Part shown: positions 9,619-19,422 of the stretch, in pieces
Layout: the number at the start of each line of letters is the position of its first letter
How positions within the stretch are numbered: position 1 is the first letter of the stretch
NCBI GenBank assembly: GCA_951813085.1
Contig: OX638348.1
Span: 1,869,627-1,933,626 of the forward strand
Origin: an uncultured Opitutaceae bacterium
GTDB lineage: Bacteria; Verrucomicrobiota; Verrucomicrobiia; Opitutales; Opitutaceae
Reading direction: 5' to 3'
Length of the DNA stretch: 64,000 nucleotides
Translations under genes and position numbers: made by a program
The notes under the pieces: model-generated
What the model saw: the letters and a program-made list of their open reading frames with translations, nothing else
Databases searched by the model: none
What the model was told of the DNA's origin: nothing

Positions 9619-11124
9619 TCAATCGTTCGTTTCAAGCGACAGCCCCTCGAAGCGATTCGCAAACGAGTCGAAGCGCTCCGTATGGGACGGTTCAAACCGT
9701 TCCGATTCGAACGTCTTTGCAACGAGCTCCCTGGCCTCATCCAATCCACCTAATGTCCCGTCGGCTATCATCTGGACGGCAACATTCCCGGCCGCCGTCG
9801 CCTCCGCAGGACCCGTAGCGACCGGAACGCCAAGGGCATCAGCCGTCAATTGGTTTAAAAATCGATTTCTAGCTCCGCCTCCGAGCACGTATATTCCTTG
9901 CAAAGGCTGCGGCGCGAATCCGCTCAACTTCCGGAACACATGTCGGTACTTTAGGGCCAGGCTATCAAAGATACAACGCAACATGGCCCCATCATCTGCG
10001 GGAATAGGTTGATTCGTCCGCTCGCAAAAAGCGCCTATCGCTTCCGGCATATTGTGCGGCGCTGCGAATTCTGGCGCGTCTGGATCGATAAGCGAAACGA
10101 AGGAAGTGGCGTTCTCCGCCATTTCCGCAACCGTTTCGTAGTCGTAAACGCGTCCCAGCTCAATCCAGTTGCTGAGGCATTGCTCGACGAGCCACATACC
10201 GCAAATGTTCTTCAGAAATCGAATCGTGCCGCCAAATCCGATCTCGTTCGAAAATCCATCTCGCAACGCATCCGAATCCAATCGCGGCTCATCGAGTTCC
10301 AGGCCCATCAGTGACCAAGTGCCCGAACTCATGACCGCAAAGTCCCTTCTAGCCCCTGGCAGGGCCACGAATGCGCTAGCAGTGTCATGTCCGGCTACAG
10401 CCACTACAGAAGCTGCGTCCAACCCTGTTTCTTGGCGTAGCTCTGGCATCAATTCCCCTACCCGGGTTCCCGGCTCGATAACGGGCTTAAAAAGGTCGGA
10501 TGGTAGATTCAACGAACTTAGCAGCTTCTCCGACCAAGCCCCTGTTGACGGATTCAGCAATTGGCTCGTACTGGCAACGGTCCGTTCCTGATAAATCGTT
10601 CCCGTCAGCCAATAGCCAATCAGATCAGGAATGAAGAGCAAATGACGCGCGCGTTGAACGGATTCTGGATAGATTCTAACTTCTGAATACAACTGATAGA
10701 TCGTATTGAAGAAGAGATACTGAATTCCCGTTTCCGCATAGAGGGTATCGTTCGATACCCGCTCCAACACGGCCTCCCGCATCCCCTTCGTTCTAGAATC
10801 GCGATAGTGATAGGGCTCGCCCACCAAATCGCCAGCCTCGTCGATCAGCCCATAATCGACGGCCCAGGAATCGACGCCTACGCTTTGAACGCGGTCTCCA
10901 TAGCGCTCGGCCGCCAACTTGAAGCCACCTTTAATCGAATTGAATATATCTAAAATATTCCAGCGAAGCGTACCGTCAATTTCGATAGTAGATGTTTCGA
11001 AACGATCAACTTCCTCCAGAATCAAATGCCCCGTATCCACAGATAGGCTACCAGCCATCACGCGGCCACTCGACGCGCCAAGATCGACGGCCAGATAGAC
11101 GTTGCTCTTGGAATTCATATTCAA
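9619..11124 (-). CDS. rhaB: Rhamnulokinase
   Basis: A FGGY-type sugar kinase of 501 residues that phosphorylates L-rhamnulose at O-1. The N-terminal phosphate loop is LAVDLGASSGRV; the substrate region has VDSWAVDYGL; the second domain has SSGTWSLMG and the C-terminal ATP site is YVLGGGARNRFLNQLTADA. Length and motifs match rhamnulokinases. It follows the aldolase gene by 16 bp and completes the isomerase-aldolase-kinase order on the minus strand, so the three are almost certainly co-transcribed. Confidence 0.95.
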   Translation of the reverse strand: MNMNSKSNVYLAVDLGASSGRVMAGSLSVDTGHLILEEVDRFETSTIEIDGTLRWNILDIFNSIKGGFKLAAERYGDRVQSVGVDSWAVDYGLIDEAGDLVGEPYHYRDSRTKGMREAVLERVSNDTLYAETGIQYLFFNTIYQLYSEVRIYPESVQRARHLLFIPDLIGYWLTGTIYQERTVASTSQLLNPSTGAWSEKLLSSLNLPSDLFKPVIEPGTRVGELMPELRQETGLDAASVVAVAGHDTASAFVALPGARRDFAVMSSGTWSLMGLELDEPRLDSDALRDGFSNEIGFGGTIRFLKNICGMWLVEQCLSNWIELGRVYDYETVAEMAENATSFVSLIDPDAPEFAAPHNMPEAIGAFCERTNQPIPADDGAMLRCIFDSLALKYRHVFRKLSGFAPQPLQGIYVLGGGARNRFLNQLTADALGVPVATGPAEATAAGNVAVQMIADGTLGGLDEARELVAKTFESERFEPSHTERFDSFANRFEGLSLETND

Positions 11125-11140
11125 GGGAGCGGCCGATACC

Positions 11141-13366
11141 TTATCTCAAGAATCCTTCATGCAACCCACCGTCCACGGGAATGATATGACCGGTCGTTTT
11201 GCTCAGCTGATTCGTCAGCAGCAAGCAGATCGCTTCGGCCTGGTCCGCAGGAGTGATCGCTGATTTCGTCAATGTACGCTCTGCGTAGAAATTCGCCAGC
11301 TTGTCCCTCAGCGAATCATCGTCCTCACTTTCCGTATACGGAATCTCGTACTTCGACAAGGAAGCGATGACGCGATCGCGCGGAAACATCGTACTGCCCT
11401 TGACCACCGTAGCGGGCGCCACGCCATTGACGCGCGTCGTGGGCGAGAGCTCTACCGCCAGCTCCCTCACGAGGTGATTCGCCGCCGCTTTGCTGCAATC
11501 GTAGGCGATACTTCCCTTCTTGGAAACCACAGCGTTGGCGCTGGTAGTGATTACTACGTTGCTCTCCAGGTTTTGCGGCTTGAATACGCGACTCTCGGCC
11601 GCCTTGGCTGCCATATAGCCGCCCTTCACATTGATATCGAAAGTCAGCGTGAAGTGCTCGTCCGAGATGTCTCCCTCTACGCTCGGGGGCACGAAAATGC
11701 CCGCGGTCACGACAACCGAATCCACGCCGCCATAGGCCAAAATCGCCTCGTCCAGCATCGCATTGATAGACTCTCGATCCGTGACATTCGCGCTCGCAGC
11801 AATCGCAGGTCCACAACCCGAAATACCTGTTCCTGAAATGCCGATACCTTCACCCATCTTGGCAATGATTTCCAAAGCCGTTGCTCGGGCAGCTTCTTCC
11901 TTCAAGTCCACACTCACGATGTGAGCGCCTTCGCCGCAAATGCGGTGACACACTTCTTTACCGATCCCACTGCCCGCGCCTATGACTGCCACCACCTGCC
12001 GGGCCAAGGATTGCTCGGGAGGCATGCGACGCAGCTTCGCTTCCTCGAGCAACCAATACTCGATATCGAAGGCCTCTTGTTCCGGCAGCGCTCGGTAGCG
12101 ATCAACCACTTCCGCACCATACATCACTTCGACGGCGCAATTGTAAAACTCCGCCGTAACCCGCGACTCGCTCTTGCTCTTCCCCCAGGCGATCATGCCG
12201 ATCCCTGGTATCAATATTATTGTGGGGACCGCTTGCCGCAGGGCTGGCGAGTTTGGCCGCTTGCACCGCTCGTAATAGGCTGCGTAGTCGTCGACGTACG
12301 TTTTCAAGCCTTTTGAAAGCAGCGATTTCAAATCCTCGAGGGAACCCTCAGGATCGTCGCTCTTCTCGTGCGGATCCCAATCAACGAACAGCGGCTTGAT
12401 CTTCGTTCGCAAGAAATGGTCCGGGCAGCTCGTGCCCAATTCCGCGAGCCTCGCGGCATCATTGCTGTTAACGAAATCCACAACACGCTGATCGGTCTGA
12501 ACCGTCGCGATGAGACGTTTTTCCTGGCTCACTTTTCCGCGAAGCCAAGGAAGCAATTCGACAAGTACTGAACGCTTGCGCTCTTCGCTCAACGAATCAA
12601 TTCGGGATCCGCCAAACGGGGCCTTGCCGGCTTCGCGCTCTTCGATAAAACGAGCGGCCTTTTCGATCAGGGTCAGCGTAAGCTCGTAGCATTCCTTGTC
12701 GTCGTCCGCCCAATTGATGATGCCGTGCTGCCCCATCATAATGCCTTTTGCCTTTGGGTTCTCGGCAATTACATCACGCATCAGCAATGCGAGATCAAAT
12801 CCGGGACGCTGCCATTCCGTCCAGACCACCTCGTCGCCATAAATCTCTTCAGTAAGCGCTTTTCCATTCTCCGCCGCCGCGATCGCAATCACCGCATTCG
12901 GATGCATATGATCCACATGCTTGAACGGCACGTAGGCGTGCAAGGGCGTATCGATCGAAGACGCACGCGGGTTCAAGTTGAAGGTGCAGTGACGGTACAT
13001 TTGAACCATCGCATCTTCAATGTCCGTCTTAACGCCGTTGTTCGGGTCCGCGTTGTATATTTTTTCCAATGTCAACACCTTGTCTTGGTAGAGCGACGAG
13101 TAATTCTCGTTCGTGGATGTGCGCAGATCGCCACCCGAACCCTTCACCCACATTACCTCGACCGACTCACCCGTCATCGGATCGATCTCAAAGCACTTTG
13201 AGGAAGTATTACCCCCGCCCGTGTTCGTAATGCGAAGATCGCTCCCCAATAAATTCGAACGGTAAACGAGCCGCTCCAAAGGCGTCATATTTGCCACGCG
13301 CTCGTCGTCCCATAGATAATCCACATGCCGATAGTCGCTCGGCGAGAAAATTGTCGTTGCGCTCAT
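11141..13366 (-). CDS. rhaD/rhaE: Bifunctional rhamnulose-1-phosphate aldolase / L-lactaldehyde dehydrogenase
   Basis: A 741-residue fusion. Residues 1 to about 430 are a class II aldolase domain (NTGGGNTSSK near the phosphate site, and MGQHGIINW with a His typical of the zinc site) that cleaves L-rhamnulose-1-phosphate to dihydroxyacetone phosphate and L-lactaldehyde. Residues about 455-741 are a short-chain dehydrogenase with the Rossmann motif VIGAGSGIGKE and catalytic YDCSKAA; in characterised relatives of this architecture it oxidises lactaldehyde to lactate. A second short stretch, GEGIGISGTGISGCG, is an insertion-like Gly-rich loop. It is 63 bp downstream of rhaI and 16 bp upstream of rhaB. 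The assignment is based on domain order and context; naming schemes differ (RhaEW, RhaDI). Confidence 0.93.
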   Translation of the reverse strand: MSATTIFSPSDYRHVDYLWDDERVANMTPLERLVYRSNLLGSDLRITNTGGGNTSSKCFEIDPMTGESVEVMWVKGSGGDLRTSTNENYSSLYQDKVLTLEKIYNADPNNGVKTDIEDAMVQMYRHCTFNLNPRASSIDTPLHAYVPFKHVDHMHPNAVIAIAAAENGKALTEEIYGDEVVWTEWQRPGFDLALLMRDVIAENPKAKGIMMGQHGIINWADDDKECYELTLTLIEKAARFIEEREAGKAPFGGSRIDSLSEERKRSVLVELLPWLRGKVSQEKRLIATVQTDQRVVDFVNSNDAARLAELGTSCPDHFLRTKIKPLFVDWDPHEKSDDPEGSLEDLKSLLSKGLKTYVDDYAAYYERCKRPNSPALRQAVPTIILIPGIGMIAWGKSKSESRVTAEFYNCAVEVMYGAEVVDRYRALPEQEAFDIEYWLLEEAKLRRMPPEQSLARQVVAVIGAGSGIGKEVCHRICGEGAHIVSVDLKEEAARATALEIIAKMGEGIGISGTGISGCGPAIAASANVTDRESINAMLDEAILAYGGVDSVVVTAGIFVPPSVEGDISDEHFTLTFDINVKGGYMAAKAAESRVFKPQNLESNVVITTSANAVVSKKGSIAYDCSKAAANHLVRELAVELSPTTRVNGVAPATVVKGSTMFPRDRVIASLSKYEIPYTESEDDDSLRDKLANFYAERTLTKSAITPADQAEAICLLLTNQLSKTTGHIIPVDGGLHEGFLR

Positions 13367-13429
13367 TTTAATTAATGGAGAATTCGATACAAGTGGATGG
13401 TCGCCCGGAGATCGGCCGCTACCCTATTC

Positions 13430-14617
13430 TTATGCATAGGCCGTTTCCGATTTGATGCCCAGGGCTTTCCGACGTTTCGCGCGCTCGCTTGCGATGCGCT
13501 CGCCGTAACCGCTCTCGCGATAGGCGCGCAGCGGATCCGCATCGATTCCTTTTGAAGCTCGCCATTCAGACAGCAAAGGATGGACATTAGTATGAAATGC
13601 CGACTTGAGCGCGTTCTCGGCATCGACAATCGCGCCCGCTTGCTGGAAACCCCGCAACGCATCCCGATCTACCAATGCCGCCTTTAGCCACAAGTCTTGA
13701 GCCGTCGTCACCGTCTGGATCATCGCTTCAATCTTCGGCTTCAAATTGTGCGACTGATCAACCATGTACGCAATATCCGGGTACTTACCGCATTCATTCG
13801 CATAAGCATGGATTTCGCAGAAAATTCGGAAAATTTGATACGGGTCGATGGACCCGAGAGTCAGGTCGTCATCCGCATAGCGTCGATCGTTGAAGTGAAA
13901 TCCTCCCAGCATATCTTCGTCCAGCAACCAGGCCACGATTTGCTCAATGTTCTGTGACATATAATGATGCCCCGTATCGACCAGCGTCTTCGCCTGCGGC
14001 CCCGCGTCCTTGCACAGTAAATACGACATACCCCAGTCCGCCACGTCCGTATGATAAAATGCCGGCTCGAAGGGCTTGTACTCGACCAGCATGATCTGCT
14101 CGAGCGACAACTTCGCATGGCAGGCCCTCAGCCCTTCTTGAAAGCGGCGCTTGCGCTCGCGAATGCTATCCTGCCCCGGATAGTTCGTCCCATCCGCAAA
14201 CCAAAGCGTGAAGTACGCGCTATCCACGTCCTGTCCGAGCTGAATGCAGTCGAGGCAATGCTGCAGCGCCCGCTGGCGAATCGCTGCATCCGGATTTCCG
14301 AACGAACCCAGCTTGTACTTCTGATCCTGAAAAAGATTGGCGTTGATGGATCCAATTCTGATGCCGTTCTCCGTAGCGATCTCGGCAACTGTTTTCGGAG
14401 TTTGGCTTTCCGAAAAGTCCCAAAGAACATGCACGGCAACCGTGGGGCAACACGCTGTGACCTCATTGACCTTGCCTGCATCGGCGAACTTATCCGCTGT
14501 GTCGATCGCAGCGCCCTCCTGCAGGAACTTCCCAAAGCGCGTCCCCGTATCGGCGAATCCCCACGATGGCAGCTCGATCTTCAATTGATCCAGCGATTCG
14601 ATAGCAGCGTCACTCAT
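13430..14617 (-). CDS. rhaI: L-rhamnose isomerase (RhaI / sugar isomerase type)
   Basis: A TIM-barrel isomerase of 395 residues that converts L-rhamnose to L-rhamnulose with two divalent metals. It belongs to the RhaI type (like the Pseudomonas stutzeri enzyme), not to enterobacterial RhaA: the N-terminus reads ELPSWGFADTGTRFGKFL and the metal-binding region has LVEYKPFEPAFYHTDVADWG, TLVDTGHHY and GGFHFNDRRYADDDL. First gene of the minus-strand operon rhaI-rhaDE-rhaB. Its start is 72 bp from the divergent AraC regulator gene, so the short gap between them probably holds both promoters and the regulator site. Confidence 0.95.
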   Translation of the reverse strand: MSDAAIESLDQLKIELPSWGFADTGTRFGKFLQEGAAIDTADKFADAGKVNEVTACCPTVAVHVLWDFSESQTPKTVAEIATENGIRIGSINANLFQDQKYKLGSFGNPDAAIRQRALQHCLDCIQLGQDVDSAYFTLWFADGTNYPGQDSIRERKRRFQEGLRACHAKLSLEQIMLVEYKPFEPAFYHTDVADWGMSYLLCKDAGPQAKTLVDTGHHYMSQNIEQIVAWLLDEDMLGGFHFNDRRYADDDLTLGSIDPYQIFRIFCEIHAYANECGKYPDIAYMVDQSHNLKPKIEAMIQTVTTAQDLWLKAALVDRDALRGFQQAGAIVDAENALKSAFHTNVHPLLSEWRASKGIDADPLRAYRESGYGERIASERAKRRKALGIKSETAYA

Positions 14618-14689
14618 GATCGCATACTAGCGATCCCTTGACTCAAAAGCCATCGACATACCGGCAATTAATATACATATTCTGACACT

Positions 14690-15586
14690 ATGTCTGCCCG
14701 CACATTCGTTTACCATTCGCCCAGTACCGAGAATTCTCTTTGGAACCTCGAAGTCCTAGGTGCGGGAATCAACGAAATCTTGCCCAACCAGGCCTATCCC
14801 CCTGCCGGTCATCCCCAAGAGTACCAATTCGATTGGGATCGCGGGCGCACGCTCTCCACCTTTCAAGCCCTCTACATCACTCACGGATCTGGCGAATTCG
14901 AGTCCGAGAGTATCCCTATTATCAAGATAGAGGCCCCGGTTCTTTTCCTCCTTTTTCCGAATAGTTGGCACAGGTATAGACCACGGCTAGAAAAAGGCTG
15001 GCGAGAGCGTTGGATTGGGTTCGACGGCTCCGCTCCTCGGCAATTGCGAGACAACGGAGTCATAGACCCGAAAGCCCCATTCTACGAGGTGGGACACCAT
15101 GCAGGCATACTGGATCATTTTCGTTTGGTATTTGAAGAGGCTCGTAACGAAGCCTTGGGATTTCGACGGATCGCCGCTACATCCATTTTGCAAATTCTGG
15201 CCCTCGCCACAAGCCTGCCGCTGCGACAAGCTGAGGAAGGCCAACCCATGCGGGCCGTCGTTCGACAAGCGAGTTTCCTGCTGAGGGAACGAGTGGACGA
15301 GATCGTATCCATGGAAGCGCTCGCGGCGGAGATGAATGTCGGCTACACCTACTTCAGACGCATGTTCAAGCGCTACACAGGGTTCAGCCCCAAGCAATAT
15401 CACAGTCAGCAACGATTCGAGCGCGTCAAGCGGCTGCTTCAAGAAACCTCAATGCCGATCGGCGAGATCGCCGCTCTCTTATCCTTCGATTCGACTTTCC
15501 ACTTGTCGGAATGGTTCAAGAAACGATCCGGAGCCTCCCCATCGAGCTGGCGCAAGCAGCGAATGTCCATCGCTCAATCCAGATGA
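14690..15586 (+). CDS. AraC-family regulator, probably rhamnose-responsive
   Basis: A 298-residue activator with an N-terminal cupin-like sugar-sensing domain (residues about 20-170, including LYITHGSGEFES and LLFPNSWHRYRP) and a C-terminal double helix-turn-helix (residues about 200-290: MEALAAEMNVGYTYFRRMFK and IGEIAALLSFDSTFHLSEWF). It is divergent from rhaI and convergent with rhaM, which it overlaps by 13 bp at the 3' end. By position it should sense L-rhamnose and activate the flanking operons; this is inference from context, as the ligand cannot be read from the sequence. Confidence 0.88.
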   Translation: MSARTFVYHSPSTENSLWNLEVLGAGINEILPNQAYPPAGHPQEYQFDWDRGRTLSTFQALYITHGSGEFESESIPIIKIEAPVLFLLFPNSWHRYRPRLEKGWRERWIGFDGSAPRQLRDNGVIDPKAPFYEVGHHAGILDHFRLVFEEARNEALGFRRIAATSILQILALATSLPLRQAEEGQPMRAVVRQASFLLRERVDEIVSMEALAAEMNVGYTYFRRMFKRYTGFSPKQYHSQQRFERVKRLLQETSMPIGEIAALLSFDSTFHLSEWFKKRSGASPSSWRKQRMSIAQSR

Positions 15587-15888
15587 AAGACTTCCGCTAG
15601 GGAAGTGACGACGGGCGAATTATCTGGGTTCGTATCCATAATATCTGACATATATTCCCACCACTTCTTGGCAATCGGCAACTCCGGCAATCGCTCCGAG
15701 GTATGGCCGTCCGACAATTTTTGAACGGCGAATAGCGTCAGCGTTTCTTCGTCGAGAAAAATGGAATAATCGGATACGCCCGCGGCTGTCAGCTCTGCCG
15801 AAAGCTCCGGCCAAATCGCATCGTGCCGCCTCTTGTATTCGTCTTCGAAGCCCGCCTTGAGCTTCATCTTGAATGCAAATCGTTTCAT
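15574..15888 (-). CDS. rhaM: L-rhamnose mutarotase
   Basis: A 104-residue dimeric alpha-beta barrel protein that interconverts the alpha and beta anomers of L-rhamnose. Family features are visible: MKRFAFKMKLKAGFEDEYKRRHDAIWPEL at the start (in two adjoining motifs, RFAFKMKLKAG and YKRRHDAIWPEL), the region YSIFLDEETLTLFAVQ, and KKWWEYMSDIM, whose paired Trp residues are typical. It is the last gene of the minus-strand unit permease-small protein-symporter-rhaM. Its 3' end overlaps the end of the AraC gene by 13 bp. Confidence 0.95.
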   Translation of the reverse strand: MKRFAFKMKLKAGFEDEYKRRHDAIWPELSAELTAAGVSDYSIFLDEETLTLFAVQKLSDGHTSERLPELPIAKKWWEYMSDIMDTNPDNSPVVTSLAEVFHLD

Positions 15889-15939
15889 GGCTTGATTCCT
15901 TAAGCTTCGCTTTGTCCCGTTGCAACGTTACGCTTCAAG

Positions 15940-17574
15940 CTACCAGAAGAGCGCATAGGTTCCAAAGTAGACAACCGCTACAACGCCTACCCAAACGAGG
16001 AATTGCTTATTCTCTTTAACGGTCGGCTCCATGTCGGCCAGAACGCGCTTACGGGAATTTTCGTACAGCTCGCGGCCGCTCTCTTTCGTTAGAAGGGAAA
16101 TCCCAAACAACAGGCACAAGCTGAATACGGCGAGGAAAGCGGCCGCATGGAGAAAGTGCATTTTAAGAAAGCCCAGTCCAGCCTGGTCCACCCAAGCCCC
16201 GACCATGGCATTATCCGCCGCCAGCCACATGACCACGCCCATCAAGGAACCGATCACCAAAGTCCAAAACCCCGCTTTTCGATTAGGTATCGGCGAGAAC
16301 AGCCCACCCATGAAGCAAGCCAGTACCCCGCCTACGGAGTAGGAATTGAATTTCGCCAGGTAGTCGAAGAGAAACTTGAAACTTGGGATAACCCAGATTG
16401 CCCAGAGGATACCTGAAAGAATGATCAGGGCTCCGGCTACCCTGCCCGCGATCACCAGCTCACACTCGCTGGCATGCGGCTTGGCCTTTATATACCAGTC
16501 CATAGTGATGAGGCTCGAGGCGGAACAGATGCTCGAGTCGACCGAACTCATCAAGGCAGCCACCAGACCCGCCAGTGTTAAACCAATTAGGCCCGTGGGC
16601 AAAAGCGTCCGGACCATGGTGGAATAGATCTGGTCCGGTGAGGAAGGAGCGGTCGCGAAGTATCCATCCTGTATCAGCATCAATCCGATCACGCCCGGAA
16701 TCACGATGATGAACAGAGTCAGCGACTTGAGCAGCGCCGCGAACAAGCCGCCCATGCGTCCCTGGTGAATGCTCTGAGCCGCCAGCGCGCGCTGGACAAC
16801 GGAATGGTTCATGGAGCAATAGAAGAGCGAATGTACCGTCAGTCCAAATACAACTCCGGTCCAGGGAACATGGCTGTCATCCGATCCTCTCACCAGCGAC
16901 ATAAGCTCAACTCCCTCAGACTCCTGATAGGATTTCACCTTGGTGGCAAACGCCTCGATGCCCCCGACAGCGTAAAGCCCGAACACCAGAACGAGCACGC
17001 CTCCCGCGACGAGAATGAACATCTGGATATAATCGGTTACCACAACCGCTTTCAATCCACCCAGCACGGCATATATCCCCGCCGTCACCGCCAGTATCAG
17101 AACCCCAGGCGCGATGGTATCCCATCCGAAAAGATCTTTCATCACTTGTCCCCCGGCGTAAAGCGAGAGCGGCACGGCGTTCAGGGCGAGGAACAGAATT
17201 TGGAAAATAGAGGCGAACTTCAATGATCCCTCTCCGTATCGTACTCCTAAATATTGTGGCGTCGTCACGATGCCCAGCCGAAGATAGACGGGAAGGAAAA
17301 CGATCCCCATCAAGGCGAATCCCAATACGCCTGCCAATTGGTAGTTGGCCACCGCCACACCGATGACGACCGCTAGTCCTGCCTGACCCACGAATTGCTC
17401 CGCCGAGATGTTCGTCGCGAAAAGCGAGGCCCCAATCATGGGCCAGCGCATTTTTCGGCCCGCTAGGAAATAGTCCTGCGAATCTTTGACCTGGCTGCTC
17501 AATCGCAGTGTGATCCACAGAATCACTACGAAATAGCCAATGACGATTGAGAGATCTATGAATGAAATAGTCAT
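15940..17574 (-). CDS. SSS-family sodium/solute symporter, probable rhamnose importer
   Basis: A 544-residue inner-membrane protein with about 13-14 membrane segments and the sodium:solute symporter signature: the start MTISFIDLSIVIGYFVVILW, then SQDYFLAGRKMRWPMIGASL and ATNISAEQFVGQAG near the sodium and substrate sites. Position between rhaM and the permease genes makes L-rhamnose or a rhamnose oligomer the likely cargo, coupled to sodium as expected in a marine organism. It starts 55 bp after a small membrane-protein gene and lies 51 bp before rhaM, so it is part of that operon. The substrate is inferred only from context. Confidence 0.9.
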   Translation of the reverse strand: MTISFIDLSIVIGYFVVILWITLRLSSQVKDSQDYFLAGRKMRWPMIGASLFATNISAEQFVGQAGLAVVIGVAVANYQLAGVLGFALMGIVFLPVYLRLGIVTTPQYLGVRYGEGSLKFASIFQILFLALNAVPLSLYAGGQVMKDLFGWDTIAPGVLILAVTAGIYAVLGGLKAVVVTDYIQMFILVAGGVLVLVFGLYAVGGIEAFATKVKSYQESEGVELMSLVRGSDDSHVPWTGVVFGLTVHSLFYCSMNHSVVQRALAAQSIHQGRMGGLFAALLKSLTLFIIVIPGVIGLMLIQDGYFATAPSSPDQIYSTMVRTLLPTGLIGLTLAGLVAALMSSVDSSICSASSLITMDWYIKAKPHASECELVIAGRVAGALIILSGILWAIWVIPSFKFLFDYLAKFNSYSVGGVLACFMGGLFSPIPNRKAGFWTLVIGSLMGVVMWLAADNAMVGAWVDQAGLGFLKMHFLHAAAFLAVFSLCLLFGISLLTKESGRELYENSRKRVLADMEPTVKENKQFLVWVGVVAVVYFGTYALFW

Positions 17575-17628
17575 CTGCGCAAACTACAGAAGAGGAACGA
17601 TCAATAACGTTCGCAAAAACGACAGATT

Positions 17629-17835
17629 CTAAAGATTGTCTCGATTTTCGGGATTCGTGAGCGCGTTCTGTTTTTGTCGTTGTAAGATCGGAGCGCTTAC
17701 AAGCCAGAGGGCCACTCCCAGCATCATGGTCGTCTTGACGGTTTCCAGGCTCATGGCGTCGACTAGGAAAAGGAACGCGGGCCCAATTGTGAGCGCGAGG
17801 CCAAGCCTGGATAGAATTCTAAGGGCGGTATTCAT
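17629..17835 (-). CDS. Small two-helix membrane protein
   Basis: A 68-residue protein with two predicted membrane segments (LGLALTIGPAFLFLVDAM and VKTTMMLGVALWLVSAPIL) and a polar C-terminus. No family is recognised. It sits 18 bp after the NCS1-like permease gene and 54 bp before the SSS symporter gene on the same strand, so it is probably co-transcribed and may assist one of these transporters. Confidence 0.7.
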   Translation of the reverse strand: MNTALRILSRLGLALTIGPAFLFLVDAMSLETVKTTMMLGVALWLVSAPILQRQKQNALTNPENRDNL

Positions 17836-17853
17836 TTCGATACGTATCAGGGC

Positions 17854-19263
17854 TTATGCAGTGGATGCATTTCGGTTAAAGACGAGGTAGAGCAATCCGC
17901 AAGCTATCCAGCAAGGCGATGGGAATACCCAGGGAGTGACGCCTACAGATTGGATAAAATAGAGGGCGATCCCGACAGGGATGAGCCAAGCGAAGAGAAC
18001 GGAAAGATTGAACGAGGAAGCTGGCTGCGATTGGTGCAGCGTATCTGCGTTGCCCTTACACCGGAAATGCCAGTCGAAAAATATGATCGCCCCGATGGGT
18101 GCGAGAATGGTTCCGTAAATGCCGACGAATCCGAGGAGCTTAAAGGCGAACGCAGGAAACAATCCCGCAACCGTTGCGACCAATCCAGCGGCCAAGGTCG
18201 TCTTCTGCCTAGAAATCTTGGGATAGACCGTTTGAATCATCCCTTGAAACGCGAGCCCCGCTCGATAGATCGTAGGATTCGCGGTGGTCCATCCGGCGAC
18301 GACCACGCAAATAATTCCGGCCAAGCCCGCGACATTGCTAGCCATGGGCCCAGGAACCGGACTGGCATCCCTTAGCAGCTTGATCTGGGCCGCGAGCATG
18401 AAGGCGGCTGCAATCCAAGCCATGTAGTGTCCGACGTACATCCCAGCTGATGAAGCCCACCCGTAGCTCGCTTTTTTGGCGAACCGAAACACGGAAAGAT
18501 CCGACATGCCCACGTGCATAGCGGCATTGCAGAACCAGGCGAACAAAACGACGCTCCAGAAGCCCATGGCCGACTCGCCTTGGCCCTCTTGCGCAAAGAC
18601 GATGGATTCCGTCCATAGTTGATTGAGCTCCGCCCAGCTCGAAACATCAAGCTGCTTAAAGGAGATGATACCGCAGGCGAGAAAGACCAGCACCATCCAT
18701 GGGGCGGCAATATTGGCGAACCGAGCCACCATCTCATAACCCAGCGTAGCGACAATCGCGATAAGCAATCCCACCGCCAGTACCACGACAACGAAGGATG
18801 CGCTATTCGGATAGAGCGCATCGATCGTGGGCATCGTCATGTTGAAGGGTATGCCGACGGCCGTTGCGGACACCGTGATCATGGCTCCCGCGAGAAAGCA
18901 AAAAAGAACTCCATTCGCCAGATTGTACAGGAGGACGAGCCACTTGCCCGCTATCTTCTCGAGGTGATAATAAAGCGTGAGACGCGCGTTCACGGCAATC
19001 GGAGCGCAGAGATACCTCCAGCTAAGCACCGCCATCAAGTTACCGAGAAGCAATCCGAAGATTATATTCTGTAGACTAACTCCGTTCAGCAAAAACAGGG
19101 GTCCAATCATGAACTCCGTTCCCGCCGCATGCTCGCCAGCATACATGCCCCAAAATTTGTTGGATCCCTTTAAGGCATTTTTGGATACCGGTTCACGCTC
19201 GAATTCGCCACCGCTCTGCGTCGCAGGCGAGCTATTGGGGCTAGAAAATTGGCTAGAGGGCAT
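17854..19263 (-). CDS. NCS1-like cytosine/purine permease family transporter
   Basis: A 469-residue polytopic membrane protein with about 12 helices. The N-terminal segment (LKGSNKFWGMYAGEHAAGTEFMIGPL, read as two motifs SNKFWGMYAGEH and TEFMIGPLFL) and the helix pattern match the nucleobase-cation-symporter-1 / cytosine permease superfamily. ATG start at 19263. It is the first gene of the unit that ends with rhaM. A nucleobase transporter in a rhamnose operon is unexpected, so it may import a sugar or a glycan-derived compound instead; the sequence does not decide this. Confidence 0.8.
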   Translation of the reverse strand: MPSSQFSSPNSSPATQSGGEFEREPVSKNALKGSNKFWGMYAGEHAAGTEFMIGPLFLLNGVSLQNIIFGLLLGNLMAVLSWRYLCAPIAVNARLTLYYHLEKIAGKWLVLLYNLANGVLFCFLAGAMITVSATAVGIPFNMTMPTIDALYPNSASFVVVVLAVGLLIAIVATLGYEMVARFANIAAPWMVLVFLACGIISFKQLDVSSWAELNQLWTESIVFAQEGQGESAMGFWSVVLFAWFCNAAMHVGMSDLSVFRFAKKASYGWASSAGMYVGHYMAWIAAAFMLAAQIKLLRDASPVPGPMASNVAGLAGIICVVVAGWTTANPTIYRAGLAFQGMIQTVYPKISRQKTTLAAGLVATVAGLFPAFAFKLLGFVGIYGTILAPIGAIIFFDWHFRCKGNADTLHQSQPASSFNLSVLFAWLIPVGIALYFIQSVGVTPWVFPSPCWIACGLLYLVFNRNASTA

Positions 19264-19422
19264 GAGGAGGGCTAAAGCGGGGGTACGTCTTTCAACAAAA
19301 CGAATGGCTCAGGATATGTCCCTAACAACAATACGAGTCAATCACTTCGCCAACCAGGATCGCGCGACTCGTATCCAGTCGGCCAATGATCGCCCAGAGG
19401 TTAAATCCGGAATCTCCTCGGG

